Assembly: GCA_030651695.1 (NCBI GenBank)
Contig: JAUSCD010000031.1
Coordinates: 186,001 to 250,000 of the forward strand
Direction: 5' to 3'
DNA: 64,000 nt
From: Pseudohongiella sp.
Lineage (GTDB): Bacteria; Pseudomonadota; Gammaproteobacteria; Pseudomonadales; Pseudohongiellaceae
The notes under the pieces are model-generated. The model searched no databases, was not told the DNA's origin, and saw only the letters and a program-made list of their open reading frames with translations. The position numbers and the translations under genes were made by a program. Below are positions 57,915 through 64,000 of this stretch, piece after piece; the stretch's first letter is position 1, and each line of letters begins with the position of its first letter.

Positions 57915-59064
57915 CGCGCCTCATTTTCCGCCCTCTGCTGACTCTGCGCCCGGCCCCCTGTGGGTGAACGCCGAGATTACGTACAAGTGCCCGTTGCACT
58001 GCGTTTTCTGCTACAACCCGCTGAATTACGCCTCGACTTTTGACAAAGAGCTGACGACGGATCAGTGGTTAAAGGCGCTGCGTGAAGCACGTGAGCTTGG
58101 CGCTGTGCAACTGGGCATTTCCGGCGGCGAACCGCTGATGCGCGATGATATCGAGGTGATCATCGCCGAGGCCAGCAAGATGGGCTACTACGTTAATCTG
58201 CTCACTTCCGGCATCGGACTCACAGAAGAGCGTATTGCAGCATTCAAAGCCGGCGGACTGGATCAGATACAACTGTCTTTCCAGGATTCGACAAAACAGC
58301 TGAACGACTTCCTATCCAGCACCAAAACCTTTGACCTCAAGTTGAAAGTTGCGCGACTGATTAAACAGTATGATTACCCTATGGTGCTGAACGTGGTACT
58401 GCACCGCCTGAATATTGATCATATCGGGCAGATCCTGCAGATGGCCGAAAGTATGCAGGCAGACCACGTCGAGCTGGCCAACAGCCAATATTACGCCTGG
58501 GCCTTCAAAAACCGGGAATATCTGATGCCCAGCCGCGGGCAGCTGGAGCGCGCCGAAACCGTGTGCAACGATTTTCGCGAGCGATTGGGCAACAAAATGA
58601 AACTTTACTTTGTCGTGCCTGATTATTACTCCGAGCGTCCCAAAGCCTGCATGAACGGATGGGGTTCGGTATTTCTGAATATTGCACCCGATGGTATGGC
58701 ATTGCCATGCCATGAAGCCCGAATGCTACCCGGGCTGACGTTTCCGAATGTACGCGACCACGATATACGTACCATTTGGCAAGACTCTCAGGCGTTTAAC
58801 GCCTACCGTGGCAATAGCTGGATGCCGGAGCCATGTCGCAGTTGTGATGAAAAGGAAAAGGATTTTGGCGGTTGCCGCTGCCAGGCCTTTATGCTGACTG
58901 GTGACGCCACCAATGCGGACCCCGTATGCAACAAATCCCCTCACCATTCGCTCATCACTCATCAGGTCGCGCTTGCGCAAGTCTTACGCGCCCCGGACGA
59001 TGATGTGCGACCGCTTATCATCTTCCGGGATGACAGGAATTCGCGCAACTTATCTCAGGAATAG
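57886..59064 (+). CDS. pqqE: PqqE, radical SAM PqqA cross-linking enzyme
   Basis: The 392-residue protein has the radical SAM motif CPLHCVFC (Cx3Cx2C, residues 35-42), ISGGEPL, and C-terminal SPASM cysteines (CMNGW, ALPCHEA, CRSCDE, GGCRCQAF) for auxiliary clusters. It joins Glu15 and Tyr19 of PqqA. GGAG lies seven bases before ATG 57886; the alternative ATG at 57907 is less well served. It completes a full pqqABCDE set. Confidence 0.96.
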   Translation: MTKAGSPMPDAPHFPPSADSAPGPLWVNAEITYKCPLHCVFCYNPLNYASTFDKELTTDQWLKALREARELGAVQLGISGGEPLMRDDIEVIIAEASKMGYYVNLLTSGIGLTEERIAAFKAGGLDQIQLSFQDSTKQLNDFLSSTKTFDLKLKVARLIKQYDYPMVLNVVLHRLNIDHIGQILQMAESMQADHVELANSQYYAWAFKNREYLMPSRGQLERAETVCNDFRERLGNKMKLYFVVPDYYSERPKACMNGWGSVFLNIAPDGMALPCHEARMLPGLTFPNVRDHDIRTIWQDSQAFNAYRGNSWMPEPCRSCDEKEKDFGGCRCQAFMLTGDATNADPVCNKSPHHSLITHQVALAQVLRAPDDDVRPLIIFRDDRNSRNLSQE

Positions 59065-59192
59065 GCCTGAACTTTCAGTGTTCGCTAACAGACAGTTCTC
59101 CGCACGCTCTCTTGTTACATTAAGCCGGTAAACAGTGGATATGAGCCTTTACGGCTGCATCTCCCGACATTCTGCTATAACCGGAGTTCCGC

Positions 59193-60329
59193 ATGATAAA
59201 TTATCTGAATATTTTCAAACACAGAGCTTGGTTCGCTTTGATGTCAGTATTATTAATGACCACCCTTGCAGCGAATTCGCAGGCAGCTCCAACGGCCAGT
59301 TTCTCAGCTAATGCCGCAGGCGCCAACAATAACCTGACCCTGTCAGCTACAGTTAATGTAGCCGATGCCGATCTTGGCAAAACCGGAAATTATTACGTAG
59401 GTTTCAATTTCCAGAACGCCTGGTTATTTATGACACCGCAAGGATGGGTTGCCCACAGCACCGGTCCATACCCGGTCTTCGAAACCAGCGCTCTGCTCGG
59501 TGGGACGGCTGTGCTGTTAACCAACGCGGACGTTACGGCTTATGTCGGCGGGCAGCTCTATGTGGGCTACGGACTGACTGAAAGCGACATGCTGAACAAT
59601 AACAAGTACGCTCATGTGTACACTGTGCCTGCCAATACCGTCCCCGGTGTCACACCAAAAGGCCCTGCAACTGTGTTACTCGGCACCTCTGCCAATTTTG
59701 CGATTCTTGCCAAGACAGGTGTTTCAACCGTGCCGCAGTCGGCCATCACTGGTAACGTGGGCGTGAGCCCCGCAGCGACGTCGTTCCTGACGGGTTTCTC
59801 GTTGACCATGGTCGGAACAACCTCGGCAACTTCAACTCAGGTCACCGGTTCACTGTACGGCGCAGACATGACACCGCCTACAAACACCACCCTGACCACG
59901 GCTGTGCTGGACATGCAAACGGCCTATACGGATGCTGCCGGTCGTCCGACGCCTGACTTTCTGAATCTGGGCGCTGGCAATATCGGTAGCCTGACGCTGA
60001 CAGCAGGTCTCTACAAGTGGGGCACTTCTGTTGTGATCCCGGGCGACCTTGTGATCACCGGTGGTGCTGATGATGTGTGGATCTTCCAGATTGACGGAGA
60101 CATGAGTATCAGTGCCAACAAACGTATCACGCTGGCGGGTGGTGCTCAGGCCAAGAATATTTTCTGGCAGGTTGCCGGCCAGGTGTTGATCGAGGCCGGA
60201 GCGCGTTTCGAAGGCAATATCCTGTCGCAGACTGCCATCACCATGCAGACTGGCGCGTCGTTAAACGGCAGAGCGCTGGCACAGACGATGGTCGCAGTTG
60301 ACAGCGCTACGGTGGTTAAACCGCAGTAA
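59193..60329 (+). CDS. DUF3494 (ice-binding-like) exported protein
   Basis: The 378-residue protein has a signal peptide (about 1-31, ending SQA), an N-terminal beta-rich domain (about 32-150, FVGYGLTESDMLNNNKYAHVY-like end) and a C-terminal DUF3494 domain (about 155-378) starting LLGTSANFAILAKTGVSTV and with GLYKWGTSVVIPGDLVITGG and NIFWQVAGQVLIEAGARFEGNIL. DUF3494 is the beta-solenoid of many ice-binding proteins of polar microbes, though not all members bind ice. There is no sorting motif or anchor, so it is probably secreted. A strong terminator follows. Confidence 0.9.
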   Translation: MINYLNIFKHRAWFALMSVLLMTTLAANSQAAPTASFSANAAGANNNLTLSATVNVADADLGKTGNYYVGFNFQNAWLFMTPQGWVAHSTGPYPVFETSALLGGTAVLLTNADVTAYVGGQLYVGYGLTESDMLNNNKYAHVYTVPANTVPGVTPKGPATVLLGTSANFAILAKTGVSTVPQSAITGNVGVSPAATSFLTGFSLTMVGTTSATSTQVTGSLYGADMTPPTNTTLTTAVLDMQTAYTDAAGRPTPDFLNLGAGNIGSLTLTAGLYKWGTSVVIPGDLVITGGADDVWIFQIDGDMSISANKRITLAGGAQAKNIFWQVAGQVLIEAGARFEGNILSQTAITMQTGASLNGRALAQTMVAVDSATVVKPQ

Positions 60330-60387
60330 GCGCGTTGCCAGTAACAGGATCCAAGACACAGAAAGAAAAAAAGCAGTTTTGATGTTG

Positions 60388-60435
60388 GCGCCTGCTGTCA
60401 TGACATTGGTTCATAACAGCAGGCGCTTTTTTTTT
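60388..60435 (+). terminator. Strong intrinsic terminator after the DUF3494 gene
   Basis: GCGCCTGCTGT (60388-60398) and ACAGCAGGCGC (60416-60426) form an 11-bp stem followed by nine T (60427-60435). It ends the plus-strand transcript; the minus-strand gene at 60449 ends just beyond it. Confidence 0.85.
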
Positions 60436-60448
60436 GCAGAACCCGGCA

Positions 60449-60910
60449 TTAATCCGTGATCGCTGCTGCGCCCGCGAGTGATACCTGTTCGTCCTCAGTG
60501 CCCCTGGCACCACTGGAGGTTATCGCGCCAATCCTTTCACCATTGAGCATGACTGGCACACCGCCAGCGAAGGTGACCCCACCTTCCACTTCGGCAATTT
60601 CCCCCGCTTGCAGTCTGCGTCCGTATTCCCCGGACGACAGCCCTGTAGCAGTTACAACACGTGCCTTGCTTAATGCTATGTCGTATGTCCGTGCAGAGGC
60701 ACCGTCCATACGGTGAATCATCACCGGCACTCCCGCCGCATCAGCGATCACAATGGTGAGATTCCAGTTGTTGGCCCGGGATTCCGCTACCGCGGCTTCC
60801 ATCGCCCGTTCTGCCATCGCGTATGTCAGAGCAGGAGCATCCTGGGCAACGCCATAGTTTGAGAGCCCAAAACCACAGATCAGTGCCAAGCCAGATAGAA
60901 ATTTCCTCAT
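60449..60910 (-). CDS. GlcG/HbpS-family exported protein
   Basis: The 153-residue protein has a signal peptide (MRKFLSGLALICGFG to AQ) and the GlcG/HbpS fold with LTYAMAERAMEAAVAESRANNWNLTIVIADAAGVPVMIHRMDGA and VEGGVTFAGGVPVML. The start at 60910 is preferred to one at 61072 because the signal peptide follows it. Family members bind haem or cobalamin-like ligands or are uncharacterised, and often lie near PQQ-dependent alcohol oxidation genes; that context fits the pqq cluster here. Confidence 0.88.
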   Translation of the reverse strand: MRKFLSGLALICGFGLSNYGVAQDAPALTYAMAERAMEAAVAESRANNWNLTIVIADAAGVPVMIHRMDGASARTYDIALSKARVVTATGLSSGEYGRRLQAGEIAEVEGGVTFAGGVPVMLNGERIGAITSSGARGTEDEQVSLAGAAAITD

Positions 60911-61093
60911 TTCATTTACTCCTAATATCAGTGGGGCCTTTTGTTGGAAGTATCGATCACGCAAGTCAGACTTCAGCATCGCGTCCGGACATGTCGCTCT
61001 TCGGAAGCTCCAAATTGAATGGTGAGCGGACACTATGCCATCATAAGTTTGCGGCTTCAATTTTATGGGCACCTATTGCCCGGAGGAGTTCCC

Positions 61094-61456
61094 ATGACGC
61101 ACCGCATCTTCAGCATGGCGTTTGCCACGGTCTACCCCATGTATGTGCAGAAAGCGGAGCGTAAAGGCCGCACTAAAGAGGAGGTGGATGCCGTTATCTG
61201 CTGGCTGACCGGTTATGACCTTGCTGGTCTGCAGCAGCAGTTGGCACTGGAAAACGACTTTGCCACGTTTTTTGCCCAGGCCCCTTCCATTAATCCCGAT
61301 TGTGCCCTGATCACCGGGAAAGTGTGCGGCGTGCAAGTGGAAGCGATTGAGGACCCATTAATGCAAAGAATCCGCTGGCTGGACAAGCTTGTTGATGAAC
61401 TGGCCAAAGGTAAAACCATGGAGAAGATTCTACGTATGCAAAAGACTGATTTCTGA
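61094..61456 (+). CDS. DUF2200 family protein
   Basis: The 120-residue protein fits DUF2200: HRIFSMAFATVYPMYVQKAERKGRTKEEVDAVICWLTGYD, and ALITGKVCGVQVEAIEDPLMQRIRWLDKLVDELAKGK. GGAGGAG lies 5-11 bases before ATG 61094, which decides the start. Function is unknown. It overlaps the DUF1853 gene by one base. Confidence 0.9.
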   Translation: MTHRIFSMAFATVYPMYVQKAERKGRTKEEVDAVICWLTGYDLAGLQQQLALENDFATFFAQAPSINPDCALITGKVCGVQVEAIEDPLMQRIRWLDKLVDELAKGKTMEKILRMQKTDF

Positions 61457-62442
61457 TGTCTGAATCTCACAAGCCGGATCTGTTCCAGTTTCAGACGCCC
61501 TCGGTTCGCCATCTTGCGTGGTTATGTCACGCGCCACAGCTGCTCAGCGATCCAAGTGTGTTTTATCCTGACGCGCTGCTGCCGGATGACTACGTCACGA
61601 CATTGCAGGCATGGGACCAGAACCCGGGCGCAAGGCCCTCCATTCTCGATGCCACGCCTCACTACCGTCTCGGGCTTTATGTCGAATCCCTCTACGCATG
61701 CCTGATTCAGGATTTGTTGGGCTGGACTATTCTGGCCAGAAATCTACCTGTCCGCACTGGCAAACTGACACTGGGTGAACTTGATTTTCTTATACACAAT
61801 CCGTACATGGGTGTCGTCGAGCATCATGAAATAGCCATCAAATTCTACCTTGGGTATGGCGGCTCCGCTGCTGCGCCGGCAGGCTGGTACGGCCCCAATG
61901 CACAAGACCGGCTGGATATCAAAACAGCCAGATTGCTTGAACAACAAAGCCCGCGCGGACTGATGCCTGAAACCGCGCAAGTGCTGGAACAGTTGGGTAT
62001 TGCATTACCCAAAGTCAGTCGGGTGTTTATGCCGGGTTATCTGTTCTATCAGAAAGTGCCGGTCAATCACAAAGTGCCGACGCGTGGGGCATCAACATCT
62101 GAAACCGCGCCGCATTTTACTGCTATGGCAAATCCCGTGTTGTCAGCAACAACGCCGGACAGCGTGCCGTCAAACCACCTGCGCGGTCACTGGATGTATC
62201 TCGACGACGTAGCAGAGATTGACACCACAAAATGGGTGCCACTGATTAAACCGCACTGGCTGGGGCCGTGGGGACAAGCTGAAGTACCAGACAGCACTGA
62301 CTCGATTCAGGTCCTATCTGAAATAGAAGATAAAGCGACACCGGGGCTTTTTGCCATTCTGCAGCACGACAGCATGACCGGTTTATGGAAAGAAACGGAC
62401 CGGGTGTTTGTTGTGCCATCGCATTGGCCACGGCGCCTCTGA
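61456..62442 (+). CDS. DUF1853 family protein
   Basis: The 328-residue protein has the DUF1853 pattern: VRHLAWLCHAPQLL near the start, LGLYVESLYACLIQDLLGWTILARNLPV, and LGELDFLIHNPYMGVVEHHEIAIKFYLGYG, which looks like a restriction-endonuclease-fold core (E/D-x-E-x-K). GYLFYQKVP follows. No function is established. It is coupled to DUF2200 and convergent with the OmpA-family gene. Confidence 0.88.
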   Translation: MSESHKPDLFQFQTPSVRHLAWLCHAPQLLSDPSVFYPDALLPDDYVTTLQAWDQNPGARPSILDATPHYRLGLYVESLYACLIQDLLGWTILARNLPVRTGKLTLGELDFLIHNPYMGVVEHHEIAIKFYLGYGGSAAAPAGWYGPNAQDRLDIKTARLLEQQSPRGLMPETAQVLEQLGIALPKVSRVFMPGYLFYQKVPVNHKVPTRGASTSETAPHFTAMANPVLSATTPDSVPSNHLRGHWMYLDDVAEIDTTKWVPLIKPHWLGPWGQAEVPDSTDSIQVLSEIEDKATPGLFAILQHDSMTGLWKETDRVFVVPSHWPRRL

Positions 62443-62584
62443 CTCACACATTGACTCACTCATTGCAAACTTTTTCTCCAAAGCTCAGGAAAATTGACAG
62501 CAGTCTGCCTGCAACAATTTCGCTATATTACAGAACACTTAATCCTTAACTGTGTGAGCGCATTTCCGGATATTCGTTGGTCAG

Positions 62585-62608
62585 GGGGCAGATCCGAGGA
62601 TCTGCCCC
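62585..62608. terminator. Perfect stem after the OmpA-family gene
   Basis: GGGGCAGATCC (62585-62595) and GGATCTGCCCC (62598-62608) are perfect inverted repeats with a 2-base centre, ending 7 bases from the ompA-like stop. It is very stable but lacks a T-run, so it may stabilise the 3' end of that mRNA or terminate weakly for both convergent genes. Confidence 0.45.
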
Positions 62609-62615
62609 TTCACCC

Positions 62616-63749
62616 CTACGGGTTGCGTGAACCGTCGATTTCTACCACCACACGTCGGTCAGGTGCCAGGCAAGCAATAGTTGCTGCATTGCTGCCCAAT
62701 CCGCGGCAACCGCTTGCCGGGGTCACCGGTTCGTCGTTGGCAACACCACGCGCTGTGATTCTGTTGGCCGCTATTCCGCCCTGAACCAGATAAGCACGCA
62801 CTGCGTCGGCCCGGCGCTGCGACAATCCCAGGTTATAGTCACGTGTGCCAATACGGTCAGTATGTCCGATAACAACAACAGCTTCATAACTCAGGCCGTT
62901 GATCTGACGAATCAGCTGATCCAGCTCCTGCCGTCCGGCCGACGACAGAGCTGCGTCATCAAAATCAAACAGCGCACTAGCAGCCAATGTGACGCTGACT
63001 GGTTGTGGTGCGGGAGTTGGGGCAGGTGCTGGAGCAGGCGCAGGCGCTGATGCAGGAACGACCGGAGCCAGAGCGGCCGTGCGGCCGAAGCGATAAACCA
63101 TGCCCACCGATGCCAAATTAACTTTAGAGTCTGTAATCTGGTTTGCAGGCAAGCGCGCCTGTTCCCATTCGGCACGCAGTGACAATGCATCAGAGAAGTC
63201 ATACTCAAGACCAACACCCACTTTGGCTTTGGACTCGCGGCTGGTGCGATTCACAAATCCGGTAGGTGTGGCGTTGCTGCTGGAGAACGACTGTTTGACA
63301 GAGTTACGCGACATACCTGCGCGAAACAGACCAGACAGATTCTCGGTGAAAGGCAGAGTTGCGACCACATCCACCCCGATACCGGACAGATCGGCTTTGC
63401 CTCTGAGATCACCAGCCGGGTTGAGGCGGGCTCCGAAATCAAAGTTGCCTAAATCGAAGTAAGTCAATTCAGTCGCCAGGTAACGATTAAAATCGTATCC
63501 GGCCAGAATTTTCCATGCAGTATCACGATCGGATGAATCATGCGTATTAAACGAAAAACCATTCGGCTGCAGGGTTTGAGACAGGTTACCGGATGATATG
63601 TTGCCCAGACTTTTACCAATACTCAGGCCACCGTATAAACCGCTGTCCTGTGCCTGCGCCTGGAAGCTTGCAAACATGAGCGTGATTGCGACCGTCAGCA
63701 ACTTCAGCGGCGTTTTATGATAACTATTAGATTGCGTACATTGCGCCAT
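62616..63749 (-). CDS. OmpA-family outer-membrane protein
   Basis: The 377-residue protein has a signal peptide (to about residue 34, AQAQ), an OmpA-like 8-stranded barrel (about 35-225; LYGGLSIGKSLGNIS, ending VGMVYRFG), an Ala/Pro hinge (SAPAPAPAPAPTPAPQP) and a C-terminal peptidoglycan-binding domain (about 265-375; VVVIGHTDRIGTRDYNLGLSQRRADAVR) with two cysteines (GCRGLG, IACLAPDRRVVVE). It links outer membrane and cell wall. A GGAG site precedes the ATG. Confidence 0.95.
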   Translation of the reverse strand: MAQCTQSNSYHKTPLKLLTVAITLMFASFQAQAQDSGLYGGLSIGKSLGNISSGNLSQTLQPNGFSFNTHDSSDRDTAWKILAGYDFNRYLATELTYFDLGNFDFGARLNPAGDLRGKADLSGIGVDVVATLPFTENLSGLFRAGMSRNSVKQSFSSSNATPTGFVNRTSRESKAKVGVGLEYDFSDALSLRAEWEQARLPANQITDSKVNLASVGMVYRFGRTAALAPVVPASAPAPAPAPAPTPAPQPVSVTLAASALFDFDDAALSSAGRQELDQLIRQINGLSYEAVVVIGHTDRIGTRDYNLGLSQRRADAVRAYLVQGGIAANRITARGVANDEPVTPASGCRGLGSNAATIACLAPDRRVVVEIDGSRNP

Positions 63750-64000
63750 GAATTTGTCTCCATCATAAATGGGGTTTCGTTACGTGCAGCTTTGGATTCT
63801 TCCTGTTCAATCCGCAGAAAACAAGTGGTTTAGCTCAATTTTGTGCGCTGGCATGCATAAAACCATTCATTTCCCGTGCCCGGCCGGAACAAATGTGCAG
63901 AGCTACGCAACGGCATGAGCCAAGCTCCTTATCAGCACCATGGGTGCAATTGTAGGTGGCTGGCATTAAGCCTTCCCTCACGCTGTCGATTTTACGTCCT
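63750..64000. other. Region upstream of the OmpA-family gene, no gene seen
   Basis: The last 251 bases hold the ompA-family leader and promoter on the minus strand and no coding frame that I can support. A TATGAT close to the ribosome-binding site is too near the start to be used as a -10 element with confidence. Confidence 0.4.

Overview
The window is chromosomal DNA from a gammaproteobacterium. Gene order follows the Pseudomonas type in two long blocks: petA-rpsI-rplM-zapE-cysDN-nif3-algW-hisDG-murA-ibaG-mlaC // kdsD-kdsC-lptCAB-rpoN-ptsN-rapZ-ptsO, and dksA-gluQ-cbrX-cbrA-cbrB-pcnB-panBC-acs. Base composition looks even and I saw no insertion sequence, phage gene, CRISPR array, tRNA or rRNA. 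The genus cannot be fixed from the sequence. A DUF3494 (ice-binding type) exported protein, a sulfide:quinone oxidoreductase and acetate/short-acid utilisation genes suit an aquatic, possibly marine, heterotroph; this is inference.

Layout. 1-2535 (minus): start of petA, the L13/S9 operon and zapE. 2708-6067 (plus): zapG and the sulfate activation genes cysD and cysNC. 6087-12588: nif3, the periplasmic protease algW (plus), then hisD, hisG, murA, ibaG and mlaC on minus. 12840-20503 (plus): KDO and LPS export genes, rpoN, nitrogen-PTS genes, rapZ and darP. 20515-30976: a LysR regulator, a phosphatase/kinase-like pair, a DUF4212 plus sodium symporter pair, apbC, three uncharacterised genes, a PLP enzyme and a Rieske protein. 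30985-46272: an aminotransferase, then dksA, gluQ, the CbrX/CbrA/CbrB nutrient-sensing system, pcnB, a deoxynucleoside kinase, pantothenate genes, acetyl-CoA synthetase and thiolase. 46280-49754 (minus): SulP permease, Cx5R enzyme and sulfide:quinone oxidoreductase. 50172-55550: MDR oxidoreductase, cysteine-cluster protein, a small exported protein and a minus-strand operon of proline iminopeptidase, sensor kinase and response regulator. 55803-59064: a complete pqqABCDE set, followed by the DUF3494 protein, a GlcG/HbpS-like exported protein, DUF2200, DUF1853 and an OmpA-family protein.

The most interesting element has no reading frame. Between cbrB and pcnB there is a GG-N10-GC sigma-54 promoter, an upstream TGTTACC/GGTAACA inverted repeat, and a transcript region with four A-rich clusters made of AANAANAA motifs, closed by a G7/C6 hairpin. 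This is what a CrcZ-type small RNA that titrates Hfq/Crc should look like, directly downstream of its expected activator genes. The same motif occurs just before the start codons of two catabolic/transport genes in this window (22283 and 23407), so the window may carry both the regulator RNA and some of its targets.

Other notable points: mlaC and ibaG are present but mlaF, mlaE, mlaD and mlaB are not beside them; hpf is missing between rpoN and ptsN; folK is missing between pcnB and panB; the pqq set has a terminator-like hairpin after pqqA and a two-component system next door, but no quinoprotein dehydrogenase is visible.
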